Shown here piece by piece: positions 1-12,350 of a stretch of DNA of 46,639 nt. The DNA lies in contig JBBBWG010029621.1 in assembly GCA_037176905.1 (NCBI GenBank), positions 4,016-50,654 of the forward strand, in the 5' to 3' direction. The notes below the pieces were generated by a model. That model saw nothing but the letters and a program-made list of their open reading frames with translations. It was not told the DNA's origin and made no database searches. The first letter of the stretch is position 1, and each line of letters begins with the position of its first letter. Origin of the DNA: Azolla pinnata. Lineage: Eukaryota; Streptophyta; Polypodiopsida; Salviniales; Salviniaceae. Made by a program: the position numbers and the translations under genes.

Positions 1-395
1 AGGGTTCAGGGCCCAGGGTCTGAGGTTTCGGGGCTCTGGGTTCTGGGTGGTTTTGGGTTCTCGCTTGTCTCTAAGTATCTTGTCTTGGGTCTGAGGTCTC
101 GGGGCTTTGGGTTCTCGCTTGTCTCTAACTATCTTGTCTTGGGTCTGAGGTTTCTGGGCTTTGGGTTCTCGGTGGTTTTGGGTTCGGGGGTTTGGGTTCT
201 GGGTGGTTTTGGGTTCTCTCTTGTCTCTAAGTATATTGTCTTGGGTCTGAGGTTTCGGGGCTTTGGGTTCTGGGTGGTTTTGTGATCTCGCTTGTCTCTA
301 AGTATCTTGTCTTGGGTCTGAGGTTTCGGGGCTTTGGGTTCTCGGTGGTTTTGGGTTCTCGCTTGTCTCTAAGTATCTTGTCTCTTGTTCTCCAG
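1..395. repeat. degenerate GT-rich tandem repeat
   Basis: A repeat unit of roughly 54 to 103 bp, with the phrase cttgtctctaagtatcttg recurring near 64, 117, 222, 291 and 361, is followed each time by GGTTT/GGGTTC-rich sequence. The array is cut by the left edge of the window. Open frames through it are low-complexity Leu/Gly/Phe strings and are not genes. The GGGTTT-type words resemble drifted telomere-like repeats, which is inference. Confidence 0.75.
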
Positions 396-410
396 TGTAG
401 TGTGGATCAC

Positions 411-420
411 AAGGCTCTCT

Positions 421-479
<59 letters not shown>

Positions 480-573
480 GTGCCTTTTAAAGCTCGACGA
501 CGTGCTGGAAACGTGCCCCGCGCGTGCTCCTGTTGTTTGCTAGTACAAGCCCCGTGATCGATCGAATACTTGT

Positions 574-618
<45 letters not shown>
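411..618. repeat. two (CT)n microsatellites
   Basis: Nearly pure CT/TC dinucleotide runs occupy about 411-478 and 576-618, separated by about 100 bp of ordinary sequence. The Arg-Glu and Ser-Leu repeat frames across them are translation artefacts. A third, shorter CT run lies at about 1833-1855. Confidence 0.9.
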
Positions 619-621
<3 letters not shown>

Positions 622-2165
622 CGGGTTGCATCTCCATCGCACTGAGAGAATCTCGGATTGGGGATGGGTGGGGAATGTCAACTCCCAAGAACATGCGCCC
701 AATAATAGACTGCGCATGACTGGGGTTCAATCAACGGAGACGGATCTTGAACTATATGCAACCCCAAAAAACTGGGGACTTTTATCGCTCAAGACGAATT
801 GGTATAGAGGAGGGCGAAAGGAAGAAAAACAAAGTCGCATTAAAAACTTGGCATTCTGGAGTTGGATTACCGCCAATCCATCCAATGGATTAAGAGATTT
901 GTTGTAGCTACCTATGTAAGGACAAAGAGTCTATATATATATATATACTCATCGAACAGAGCCATAACTTTTGCAAGCTGCAATCGCAATCGAGAATGAT
1001 TCGAGCATTCGAGGCTGTTAAATCACCAAAGAGTATGTTTCAGACCAGAAGAATGGTCAATCTAATCAGATGTTTACATTTTGAAGAAAACATCAATCAC
1101 TTTTTCTAAAGGAAAAAATAAACAAAACATAACATTCGCAAACGTTTGCAAAACTTACGTTCGGTGTTTCCGAAAACCAAAAGATCGCAAATGGTGTGTG
1201 CTCTATGTGGCCCTACGACCACACTTGCTCAACTTGCTCATTGTTGTAATAATTCTCGCTAATGAAGAACCTATTCTAATTGAAGAAAGCAGAAGTCTCG
1301 ATTCCGAAGTTGTTCAATGGATCGCAATCAGATCGCGAATCAGGACATGGTGCTCCTTATGCCACGTGCCACAGCCGCGTTGCCAGACACCGCTAATCCT
1401 GGAGATTATAACAAGTACGCGAGCAATTAAGCGCAGGCGAATTAGTGGTTAACAAGCGCCACAAAGCTAACTACACCTTCTGGTGTGATCGGCCAGGGTT
1501 GTGCATAAATAAATCTGCTCAAAAGGTCTTGCGATCGTATCGCACGGTGGTAAAAACCGATCGTTGGTGCAAATGGCGCTAATAGTCATGACTAGGACGC
1601 GCCAGCTGCTTGCGACAGGTTACCGGCAATCCACATTATACAGATGTGGGAGATCAAGCAGGTTACAAGTATTTATAATGCGGGATCGGATACCGATGCT
1701 TTCCGATGCCCGTATAGCAAGAGATTGGAAGAAGGTCAAACGAGTACATAAAAATATGGCTCCGTGCGTGCGTGTATCGCAATCACTGCACACAGAGTTC
1801 ATGCCATGACATGAACTCCATGCGATTCTTCTGCTCTCTCTCTCTCTCTCTCTCTTTTGGTATCGAGTTTGTCGAGAGCACAGTTGAAAGGTCGATTACG
1901 TCAATATATGATATGATGTCTCCTGTAGAGGAGTGTGCCCAGGGAACACAGACATACGAGTCCACACGGGGCCACTTGTCCCCTCGATCTGGCCCCAAAA
2001 CTGCTGCTGCTGCTGCCTGCAGCGAAGCGTCGCCAAACATTTCGCCGATTCTCATCACGTTGCAGTACAGTATGTTTCGAGAGCTCTTCGATCCGAACGC
2101 AGTACGATATCTGCCGCCATGGAATCGAATTCGATCTCTCCAGTTCCTAATGTCAACGTCGATAC
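619..2165. other. intergenic, no recognisable gene
   Basis: Several frames of 60-140 codons are open on both strands, but none shows a recognisable domain and none continues into a spliced gene model that I can build. Apart from the short CT run near 1833-1855 I see no structured element here. Confidence 0.5.
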
Positions 2166-2594
2166 ACCCTAAAACCTTCAAACTCTAAAACCCTACAACC
2201 CTAAAACCCTAAAATCCTAAAACCCTAAAACCCTGAAACCCTGAAAGCCCAAAACCCTGAAACCTTGAAACCCTAAAGCCCGGAAAGCCTGAAAGCCTAA
2301 AACCCTGAAACCTTGAAACCCTAAAACCCTAAATCCCTGAAACCCTAAAACCCTAAAACCCTAAAACCCTGAACCCCTGAAACCCTGAAACCCTAAAACC
2401 CTAAAACCCTGAAACCCTAAAACCCTAAAACCCTAAAAACCTGAAACCCTGAAAGCCTGAAACCCTAAAACCCTGAAACCCTAAAACCCTGAAACCCTTG
2501 AAACCCTAAAACCCTAAAACCCTGAAAGCCTTGAAACCCTAAAACCCTGAAAGCCTTGAAACCCTAAAACCCTAAAACCCTGAAAGCCTGAAAC
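2166..2594. repeat. telomere-like octamer array CCCTAAAA/CCCTGAAA
   Basis: About 50 units of 7-9 bp, mostly CCCTAAAA and CCCTGAAA with variants such as AGCCTGAAA and CCTTGAAA, run head to tail. The octamer differs by one A from the Arabidopsis-type heptamer CCCTAAA. The array starts just after a stretch of ordinary sequence and ends abruptly at about 2594, so it is interstitial and not a chromosome end. Confidence 0.9.
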
Positions 2595-4701
2595 CGATGT
2601 TCATCGATCGATGTATATCCAAAGCAGAAACCAAGAAATCGAGAAAGGAAGAAGGAAGAATGCCTTCCCGTTTCCAACGCCTTCTGTTGCTGTTGTCTCT
2701 TTGCGGCTGCGTCTGATCGACTCTCTTTGTGATGGTCCTTTGCTTCGCTGGAGCTCGGGCATCTTCGGCTGCGTTTTCAAAAGATAACTGGGAGGAGGCA
2801 TATGGAAGTGATTCGATTGATTCGGGTACAGTTTTGAAGGCAGAGAGAGGATGAGCTCTGATCTTTGGCCTCCATGGTAGTAACGAAAGTATGAAGCATT
2901 GCTTCCAGTTGGCCGACGGAGGTTATTTGTGCCTCTAATTGTTGCATCATTTTACCCATAAACTCCTACGCTGCATCAGGCCTGGTTCCCCCCCCCCCCC
3001 GTTCGTTCGTTGTATGGAAACAGGTATGTGCAATCTCTTTGTTCTTCTTGCTTAAACATCTAGGTGTAATTTTGCTTCATGACAAAGACAATCAAGAGTC
3101 GCACGTATGCCGAATGATTTTGAAAAGAAACAACAAGTCTTGTCCGTTTTTGGTCAATGCCAAGGCTTTCCTTAAGCCCGGCCTAGCAGATGTCTTGTAA
3201 TGGACCAAGAAGGAAGAAATGCGCCACTGAGCTAGTTGTCGCTTTTGTAATCGGATTCCGAGAGCTGAGAGATGCAAAAATGATGAAGAGCATCGATCGG
3301 TATTATGCTTGGCACAGCGATGTCATATTACACTTCATTTGAGCTTGTTGCTCGAAACCTCATCGACAAAGTGGCAAATAGCTATCCAAGGTATGCTTGG
3401 AGGTTTCCCTTTCAATCCCGCTTTTACTGCTTATTCCAGAGAGGGAACTGCAGGCATTTGGTCACAACTTGGAAGTTCATGATTCATATTCACGCCGTGG
3501 AAGATTTGTTTGTTTTTCTTGGAGCTTGCTTTGATTGAAGAATAATTCCAGAAAATTATCATGGCTATAATATATACAGTCTGCAGCACCTGTGTTATGC
3601 TCAAGGTTTTTCTGTACCAAATCATATACTCCACACAGTAGTCGCAATTGATGGGCGATGACGGACCCAGTGTTCATCACCATCTCCATCACCACCATTG
3701 ATTGATAAATAACAGAAAAACATCGCGCATCGCTCGATATAGATGCAAAAGACCCAAGAAAGAATGCTTTTGTGTTACAACGTCTCTGTATTTCATTGGT
3801 GACATGTAATTGGCGTTCTTCAAGTAAATGCATGTATTACGAGGGTACTGTCTGTGTGTGCTTCTTTTGCTTTTGTTCATTTTACAGGATTTGTGTTCAT
3901 CTACGTATCCATGAGCACTACATCTGTATATGCATATACTTTTATCTCATGATCTTGCAACTCTGAAAGATATACTTCTGTGTCTCTCGGATTGCTAATA
4001 AGGTTAAAAGCCTAAAAAACAATGAGATAGACTCTATGCAAGATGGGCATCCATCCAGATCCAATCCCACCATCAACTACTGTTTATAGTGAATGGAAAG
4101 CCGGTGCTCTGAACCAGCAAACCCGCCTTTCTTTGATTTGCTCCAAAAATACTGTTGGAGCTTCAAAAACCATACAACAGTTTGGTTGACCTGTTTACCA
4201 GCATTTAACAGAATATGAACCTGGGTCAGTCAATATGCAACTCATTCAGGGAGGAATTTGAGCATTCAACAATGCCCATCTATCACCTTCCAAATACTCA
4301 ATTTGATACATGGGCAGATAATCTAGCAATAAATAAGTGGGTCTGCAACAACACCAGATCATCTCATCAGAAGAATGGCATCTTATCGGGAATTGTCGTA
4401 GTATACAATCATAATTACTTATTATTATTGTACCATGGGTGAAGAGGCATACAGATTTTTAGAGAATTACACTTGTTCCTCTAACCAATCATGCATCTTA
4501 CTTCTACCCATTTAAGTAATTTGAAAATGAACGAAGAGCAGGTTACTCTGAAGGTTGTGTCTAGATGGCATTTGAGCTCTTCTTGTTCCCTTGATGTGGC
4601 CTAGAGACATAGATCGCCGCGTCAAACAAGCAAGGGATTTGTGACAGTAAACAGCCAGCATCTCAACTCTTTATACAAGGTTTTCATTTCCGCCCACCAT
4701 T
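2595..4701. other. intergenic and probable RPA1 3' flank
   Basis: No family is recognisable. A minus-strand frame at 2777-2959 starting MGKMMQQLEAQ looks mildly protein-like, with a coiled-coil-like Gln/Glu/Leu pattern. It cannot be joined to other exons, and whether it is a gene end or a decayed element is open. A 13-C homopolymer lies at 2988-3000. The last few hundred bases before 4702 should hold the RPA1 3' UTR because that gene is on the minus strand. Confidence 0.4.
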
Positions 4702-7393
4702 TTATCTAGCCTCTTTTGACAGCCTTCCTATCATGCCCACCAAAACCTTCATTTCCTCCTCGAACACAAGCTCCTCCGCCTTGATAACAGTGCACTTCAC
4801 GGAAATCTCATTGTTGTATGTCTCCTCTCTCACCTTCAATCTGAACAACTTTGGCATGAAAAGAAGCCTGCGGATGGTATCACTAAACCGTCGATCATCC
4901 TCCTCTTTAAGGAGATACAACTCCCTCGCCGGGAGGCCTACAATCTCTTCACCTGCCTCTTGAAATGCAGTGACCCATGTGGCTCCGGTGTGATCTTGTA
5001 TTTGCAGTGAAAGGAGATATCTGTGTTCGCATTCGGCCATCGATTCTCCACAATGATCGCAATGCCACATATCATTCTGTTTCACAACTTTGCGACTGCA
5101 CTGCTTCCCATCTATGACGTGGGGGCAAGCTGGGTAGCAGAACTTGTCAGTCTTTATAAACGAAATACTTGCCTTTACCACGATCCAATCGGGCCTTCCC
5201 GACCGACCTAATCCTTCACCTTTGATTTGCGATATCGATTTCCTAGTTTCGGCAAATGTATGCAAACCTCCCTCTTGAGAGAGAGACCGGTGTGTCGAAA
5301 TCACATCTCCGTTGCCATGAATGCTCTCGAACGAGAGTCTCAATCTTTTCGCCTCTGGAATGTCAGGGCCCACCAGTAGTTGGGTAGTCGAGATAGTTCC
5401 AATGGATTTCCCGCTGAACTCACTGATCCGGCCTGATTTTACAGCCAAAACAGGCAGTTTTCCACTTCCAGAATCACAGGCCTCTTTCAAAGCTTTCCCT
5501 TCCTTTCCACAAAATGACCCCCATAAGGTCAGGTCAATACTCCTGCCAGAACTGTCCCATAGTACAGCCGTTTGCTTTTGTGTTTCCATACCATTCTTTC
5601 GTAGAATCGTATTGATTGAACTAACATTGAGCACAACCCCGATAACATCTACTACTGCGTTCCCTTCCATGTTTTCGAGCTCTTTTATCGGAACAAAATC
5701 GAACCTTTGTTGGGGTATGTTTGGCGCGCCCGCCAGCTCTTCTTCGTCGCATGCCTCGATGATGGAAGAAGTCTCCAGAAATATCTCCCAATCATTTTTC
5801 AAATGATTGAAGTTCCTTTGCACAGGTTTCAAGGTGCCCTTAGAGATCATGTAGATCCTTCCCACTTCGACCTTATCCATGAATCGGTCAGCCACAGAGT
5901 TGAAACAAGTCGCTCGTATTTCATCACCATCAGCGTCCAAGAGGTCGAAACTGAAAACCTTCCCACTGCTCTTTGCAGTGTGAAACCGGCGAAGCTCGCC
6001 TTTGGCAGTGACACGCGCCTTGATTGTCCACCGGCCTTGGTAGGGATTCAATGCTGATATGGGCACTATCCTTGCTGGTGCTTGATTCCGAGAAATAGAT
6101 CCTTTTTGTGAGTATACAGGGCTAGGTTCATATGCTATTGAGACCACCGGCTTTCTACACGATGAATCATTCTGCTTCGTATCTGTACTACTAGGAATAG
6201 GCGTGGTTACACTGTTTGCTCCAGCTGCTTCTCTTCTTGGTTCAGGTGTGAACGGTGCATTACTGCTTTCTTTATGATTGTGTGGATCCTTCCGTTTTCT
6301 TGATGGTGATTTGTTATCATCTACAAGGAGAAGCTGTTTAGGGTGTCCTATCGTCTCGGCTGAAAACCCAATGATTTCCATGTTAAGAACCATGATGACC
6401 CTGTACTGGTGTAAAGGTTAGCAATAGAATGACCTAAGATTGGCCATGAAAGAAGATCTATAGAATACTAAATTATAAAGCTCAAGGAAACAAACCAATG
6501 AAACACATCTGAAATATAAACTGGATATTACAATACAAAAAATCATAGAGATTGAAATGCGACTGATGAAAGTTCCACATGTATCTGTGCGTGAGTCTAA
6601 AGATCCCAGAATCAACAAAGAGACAAAGTTGCATGACGAGCTGAGAGAGCGCATCTCTATGGCAAGGTTCTCATGATGTGAGAATCAAGAGTGTGCCGGC
6701 ACACATGGTTTTGATGAATTGAGATGGAAGCAAACTATCAATTACACATGGTATTTTCCCAAGTGAAAACCAATTTGTATGGCACAGCTCCGATGAGTTG
6801 AGGATCAAGATCTATATCATGGTTATGAAGACTTTCCGATGGAAGAATATCATTAATGTGGCATGAATCTAATGTCCAAGAGTACCGTATCTATACATGT
6901 TTCTACTGAATTTGCATACTTCTATTCCATGCTCACAATGAATTCTCATCATCTACTACACATAACTCTGCCGATTTCAATTTCAAAAACGGCATATCTT
7001 TGCCATGTACACGATGTTTCCTATGATTATTAATAAAGGACCACGATAACCCATACCCTGGCTTGTCTATCGCGGTGAAATTAACCATCAAGCATTACCC
7101 ATCACACGCCTATTTTATGCACTAATTCTAATGAATTCAGGGCCAAGTAATTCGTGTGCACCAGTCTTTTCCTCGTATTAACAAAAGAACCCAAACTTTC
7201 TACCAACAGAAAAAACCCAAATTTTCTAGGAGCACAAAAGAGCCTTGAATTTCCATGCGCAGAACACTAGACTGAGCTATATGATGATCTCATAGCCTCG
7301 ATAACAATCGTACGAATAGCTATGTATACAGAATTAATCTAGGAAACAAAACCTTATATTGTTCTGAATGCAAAAAGACAATAAGGATGAGCG

Positions 7394-7428
<35 letters not shown>

Positions 7429-7850
7429 ACATACTTGAGACCGTTAGGATTGATCTGGCTGAAGACATAGTCGACGAGTTGGACAATAGATCCTTTGAGG
7501 AGGCGCCCCGATTGGACGGTGGGGACGAGCTGCGACGCGAGGATGCTCTGCTGAACGGAGCTTCCGTCCGAGAGGAGGAGGCGGTACCGATCCTTGCGAT
7601 GGTGATGATGGTGATGATGATGATGGTGATGATGATGATGGGAGGGGGCGGGGAGCTCCCGGAGATCCAGGACTTGAAGGAGGGGTCTGAGGTCGAGGTT
7701 TCCATGGATGATGGCAGAGATGGAATTGGGCGTCAGAGGCGCGAATTGGGCCGTGCTCGTTTCGCCGCTTCTCTGCTTCTTCTCGTCCTCCATCGCCATC
7801 GCCATCGCCATCGCCATCGCCATCGTCTTCTTCCCGAGAACCGCCCACAT
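4702..7850 (-). CDS. RPA1: replication protein A 70 kDa DNA-binding subunit (RPA1)
   Basis: Large subunit of the RPA heterotrimer, which coats single-stranded DNA in replication, repair and recombination in the nucleus. Two exons: 7850-7435 and 6400-4702. The donor is gtatgt and the acceptor is ccagtacag, and the joined codon is AA|G, giving GLKVIMVLNMEI as in plant RPA1. The protein is about 704 residues. Residues 37-145 form the N-terminal OB fold (DBD-F; LTPNSISAII, RYRLLLSDGSS). A basic linker with KSPSRKRK follows. DBD-A begins near 258 (GRWTIKARVTAKGELRRF) and DBD-B near 375. DBD-C has zinc ligands C564, C573, C586 and C589. There is no CCHC tail like that of some plant paralogues. Oddities are a 14-His run at residues 71-84 inside DBD-F and an (MA)n run at residues 10-20. 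The first in-frame ATG (7850) was chosen, but any ATG in the MA run down to 7793 could be used. Confidence 0.93.
6401..7434 (-). other. RPA1 intron 1
   Basis: This 1,034-bp intron lies between the DBD-F exon and the large exon. A (GA)n microsatellite (about 7396-7424) sits directly inside the donor end. Nothing else is recognisable in it. Confidence 0.8.
7599..7640 (-). repeat. CAT/CAC trinucleotide repeat coding 14 His
   Basis: Fourteen consecutive CAT or CAC codons lie in RPA1 exon 1. A separate hexanucleotide repeat (GCCATC on plus, coding Met-Ala) lies at about 7790-7824 in the same exon. Both are in frame, so length changes would alter the protein without breaking it. Confidence 0.9.
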
Positions 7851-7879
7851 CCATCTCCAGAATTCTCACAGCTCATCAA

Positions 7880-8374
7880 GTTTCCTTAATTGCATGCTTA
7901 CCCCTGATCAAATCCCTTAATCACGCAAATCTGCTCTTGCAAATTCCCTTAATCACACAACTCTACTCCTACAAATTCCCTTAATCACAAATCTACTCCT
8001 ATAAATTCCCTTAATCACCAATCCTTCTATCTATATGTACATTATAAGCACAGTAAAAACAGTTGAAATTATGGGCGAAATACACTCGGAGATCGAGCAC
8101 AGAATGATTTCCTTAATTACTAAAGTTCCCTTAATCACAAGTCCTTCAATCTATCTATCTGTACATTCTACGCACAACAAGAACAGCTGAAATTATGGGA
8201 GAAACGCACTCGGAGATCACGCACGGAATGATTTCCTTAATTACTCAAATTCCCTTAATCACTATGTACATTATAAGTACTACAAGAACAGTTGAAATTA
8301 CAAGAGAAACACGTTCGGAGATCGAGCACAGAATGATTTCCTTAATTACACAAATTCCCTTAATCACAAATCCC

Positions 8375-8406
<32 letters not shown>

Positions 8407-8815
8407 GTACGTTATAAGTACTACAAGAACAGCTGAAATTGCACGAAAAACGCGCTCGGAGATCGAGCACAAAATAATTTCCTTAATTACACACTTACCC
8501 CTAATCAAATTCCCTTGATTATGAATCCTTCTACCTAAATGTACAGTATAAGTACTATAAGAACACTCGACATTACGAGAGAAACGCGGTCGAAGGTAAG
8601 AGCACAGAATGATTTCCTTGATTACAGACTTACTCTTGATCGAATTTCCCTTAATTACAAATCTACTCCCACAAACTTCCTTAATTACAATTCCTTCTAC
8701 TCTATATGTACATGTAAGTACTATAAGAGCAGCTGAAATCACGAGAGAAACGCGGTCAGAGATAAGAGCACAGAACGATTTCCTTAATTACGTAGATGTC
8801 CTTGATTAAATTCAT
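7880..8815. repeat. tandem repeat array directly upstream of RPA1
   Basis: A unit of about 110-190 bp is repeated about six times with divergence. The block CACAGAATGATTTCCTTAATTA recurs near 8098, 8225, 8331, 8468, 8603 and 8768. It is preceded each time by a GAGAAACGCxxTCGGAGAT phrase and followed by ATTCCCTTAATCACAAAT words. A TATG microsatellite (about 8385-8405) has grown inside one unit. The array begins about 30 bp from the RPA1 start codon, so it must overlap the 5' UTR or core promoter. Confidence 0.85.
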
Positions 8816-10123
8816 CCGTGCCGACCGATCGATGAAAGGGATGATGGTGAGGAAAAAACCAGGCAACACAGGTGTATGACAGAGAGGTGTATGAACCGGT
8901 TAGATTCTTCGCCTTCATTCTGATGCTAGAGAATGCGATCAAATGGATTCCGAATCGAGTTTGCACTGCTTCACACTAACACTAATCAGATCATAGACCT
9001 TGGCCAGAGGTCCTATGTCCAGACTTCTGGTCCTTGATTGTTTGTCTTTACATGCCATTCAACGATACGGAACACTCGAGACTCTTTTTTTTTGCAACGC
9101 ATCCTCTTCCGCTCAAGCTTCTTTTCTCGGCTCTTGCAAGTCTTTCAGCCCTCAAAAAACCGAAGGAACGTTGTCATGCATCGAGAATCTGGATTTTATT
9201 TGCACCAAGCTTCTTGAACACTGACCTATTCCAACAATCTGCTCGGCCGATGGAGATCTTTCTAGATAGCTTGTATTGAGGCATCATGCAAGTCATGAAA
9301 GCAAAGAAGTCTTCCGAATCATCCATCTCGGAACAACAGGATGGGGAGATCTCTAAGATTGGCAAAATCTTTGCTTTGGGTAGATTTTTAGATCCTTGGA
9401 CAAGTGTTAGTCAAGAAAAGGAGGATCAAGCAGCAGTGGAAAAGCTGAGCTATAGATTGAATTGAGACAAAAGAATGCCGAACAAAGATAAAAAATCGTG
9501 CCACGAATACGACGATGAAAAAGAGTGGATTGGATGGGATGAGGTACACACAATTACAAGGAAGACTGAATATTGTTTTGAAAGGAGCTTGATTTACCAT
9601 GCTTTACCAGAGTTTTTTGACTTGAATTAAGTCAAAGGAAGCTGCCCATGACTTTCTTTAAACTGCAGCACAAGCATTTGTAGCCTCTGCAATCCTCCGC
9701 TTCGAAACGGCATTAGAGATTCCTTTCATCACGGTAATGCAGTAAAAGTAGGAACATGAAATTGGCCAAGCAATTCTAACAGCATAGGATATAGGATTTC
9801 AGTTGGATTCTCATCTCATGGTTGATTTGATTATTATTTCACATGACCTTGCTATACAATCACACTTCCAACCTGAGTATCATAGTGATCGAGGCATGAA
9901 CAACCCCGATGCAAATAGAACTCGGTGTATGGTAAGGATACATAGGTACCATAATCTCAACATTAGATTTATTTAGCAGAAAGTCGATACGTGAAACACA
10001 TTGAAGGTCTCAAGCCAATTTATTTCTATAATTCACCCACATCTACACACACAAAGGCTCTATGTTGTCTACCTCCCCTGCAAAAAGAGCATATCCACAT
10101 TGTCAAAAATATTTTCACAAACT
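8816..10123. other. intergenic, GSTL 3' side
   Basis: No recognisable gene. A minus-strand frame at 9174-9365 with a MDDSEDFFAF segment has no family I recognise. The part adjoining 10123 is expected to hold the GSTL 3' UTR. Confidence 0.4.
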
Positions 10124-10649
10124 TTAACAATCCGAATGGTTATAAATGCTTTCTTGTATATACAAAAAACTCACAAGGTGTTTTTTCAGGCCCTCAGTCA
10201 AACTCTTTGGGTCATGTCTAGTGCTTGTGTAGGCTTCCAAAGAGTTCAAAGCCTAGCAATTAGAAAAAAATCATATCATACTTCCTTTAAAATAAGCCAA
10301 GAGGAGAAATACAGATAATATGCCTCGACTCACCCCAAACCATTTCGAGAGTTTTGGTCTGCCTTCAAAAATATTGTAGTTCAGAAGATCAAGTGATAGC
10401 GGGTCAAAGCGTTCAATGAACGGTACATATGCAAAATCCACCTAATATAATGAACATATACATCAATCACAACAAGTGGTAAGCCAGATGATATTGAGTG
10501 GAAGCTTCTTCACTCATCAAATACAAGAAAGTATGTATACCGCACTGAGTTCTCCAAGGAAGTATGGTCCTTCAGGAAACGTGCCAAGCGCATTTTCCAG
10601 TTTATCTAACAGGGGACCTATACACCATATTTCACAATACAGACATGAA

Positions 10650-10684
<35 letters not shown>

Positions 10685-12310
10685 AGTGAATGGCACGATC
10701 GCAATATTACACATATGGAAGCGGTATTTCATAATTTCAACAAAAACCAAAGGTGCATCCGAAAACTTTCTAAGAATTTCATCAAATTCACATACCAAGA
10801 TTCTCCTCAGCGTAAGCTTGGTCAACCTCTTTATTCCTCAAGGCTTTGAAGAACTGCCCATTGAATTCATCTGAGAAACTCCATAGCTCTTTTCTTGCTT
10901 CCTCTTTGGCAGATCCCTACAAAGAGAAATTTAAACCCAGGGGATATTTTCATCATGCATGTAAGGAAGAGAGCTAGGAAAGTAAGAATAGCCGAATTCA
11001 ACTTTATTATCAATTTGAATTTCTTTCGCAAAAAGAGTACTAGAATAGCTAGCTGATTGGTCGTTCATCAAAATACTCTTAATTTTTCTAAAAAATACCC
11101 AATTGTACCTCTGGGAAAAGAGGAGGCCCTCCAAAATTTTGGTCAATATATTCAAGCAAGTCAAGGCTTTCTCCTTTCACTTTGCCATTGTGTTCAAGAG
11201 ATGGAACCTACAGCAGTATACCCACTGTTACCACATACTACGGGTTTATGCAGCTCATATTCTGGCACAGCAAAGGCTTACACTGAAGTTATCCAAACCC
11301 CATATAGTACCTTCCCAACTGGGTAAACCTTTTCCAGGTACCACTTTGGCTTATCGGCTAGATTGATCGCAAGCAGCTCAATATCCTCTAAACCCTTCAA
11401 AGATAACCAGGAAACAGGAAATTAATCAGGATTTCTTATGGCAATTCTGGCGCTTCTCATTTTATCATACTCAGATCCCATGAAATATTTGAGTTTTTTT
11501 CTAACCACATTCTAGATCATATTTACCTTATAGTTTCTAGCAATCCAAGGTCTCTGGGCAAAGGGGCAAGTCAAACTAACATATAGCCTGCATAACGTTT
11601 CCACAGAAAGATCAAAATCTCTCTTCTAATATTTCTTCTGTTAACAACCCACGGGCAGTTTTCTATTTCACTTTGGCAAGCAAGAGAAATTTACCGTGTT
11701 GTCCCATCAAAAAGGTTAGGTGAACTTGAGGATGAATCATAAACAGGTAATGCTGGCTGAAATCTGTAAAAAAGATTTGAGACTCATCATGATCATTGAA
11801 TTCTTCAATACTACAAGGGCACTATACACTGCAGCTTTTGATCATCATATGCAAAACTCCCTCATGACAAAGAAAACTAAAACTTCCCATGTATATAAAA
11901 CAACCATTAATTGATAGATAACCTCTTTTCTGTTTCTTAATTAATCTCTAACGTGAAATGTTCATACGTCAAGCACAATTAGATTTCTTTTGTTCTGCAC
12001 ACAATTCAAGCCCACCCACGCTTTCTTTTGTCCTTAATTTCTTTCACACAGATCTATCTGACATGAACGATTGGTTTCCTCCTCATCCATCACCATCCCC
12101 GCACAATGGAAAACAAAGAAAAAGAAGGAAACAAATCCACATAAAATAAAATGAAACGGAAACCTCATTCTCTAAGTCATCACCACTCCGTGCATTTTTT
12201 CATGGAAGAACGTAGATCAGAAGAACAAGTTACCATTGCCTGCGTCTTACTCTTTTCATAGAGCATTTTTTTATCTTTTTCCGCATGGAGCGAAGTCCAA
12301 TAGATACAAA

Positions 12311-12350
<40 letters not shown>

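Noticed and set aside
407-907. Arg-Glu and Ser-Leu repeat proteins
   Set aside because: Translation of (CT)n/(GA)n microsatellites.
1-2594. Chromosome end (true telomere)
   Set aside because: The telomere-like units are degenerate, and ordinary sequence and genes follow. There is no long pure TTTAGGG run at the window edge.
5321-6057. Plus frames of 116-161 codons
   Set aside because: Antisense shadows of the large RPA1 exon.
7368-7889. 173-codon plus frame
   Set aside because: Antisense of RPA1 exon 1; the minus strand has the conserved OB-fold motifs and a splice site joining to exon 2.
8000-8815. CRISPR-like alternation of repeats and spacers
   Set aside because: Units diverge, the lengths vary between 110 and 190 bp, and the host is a plant; this is an ordinary tandem array.
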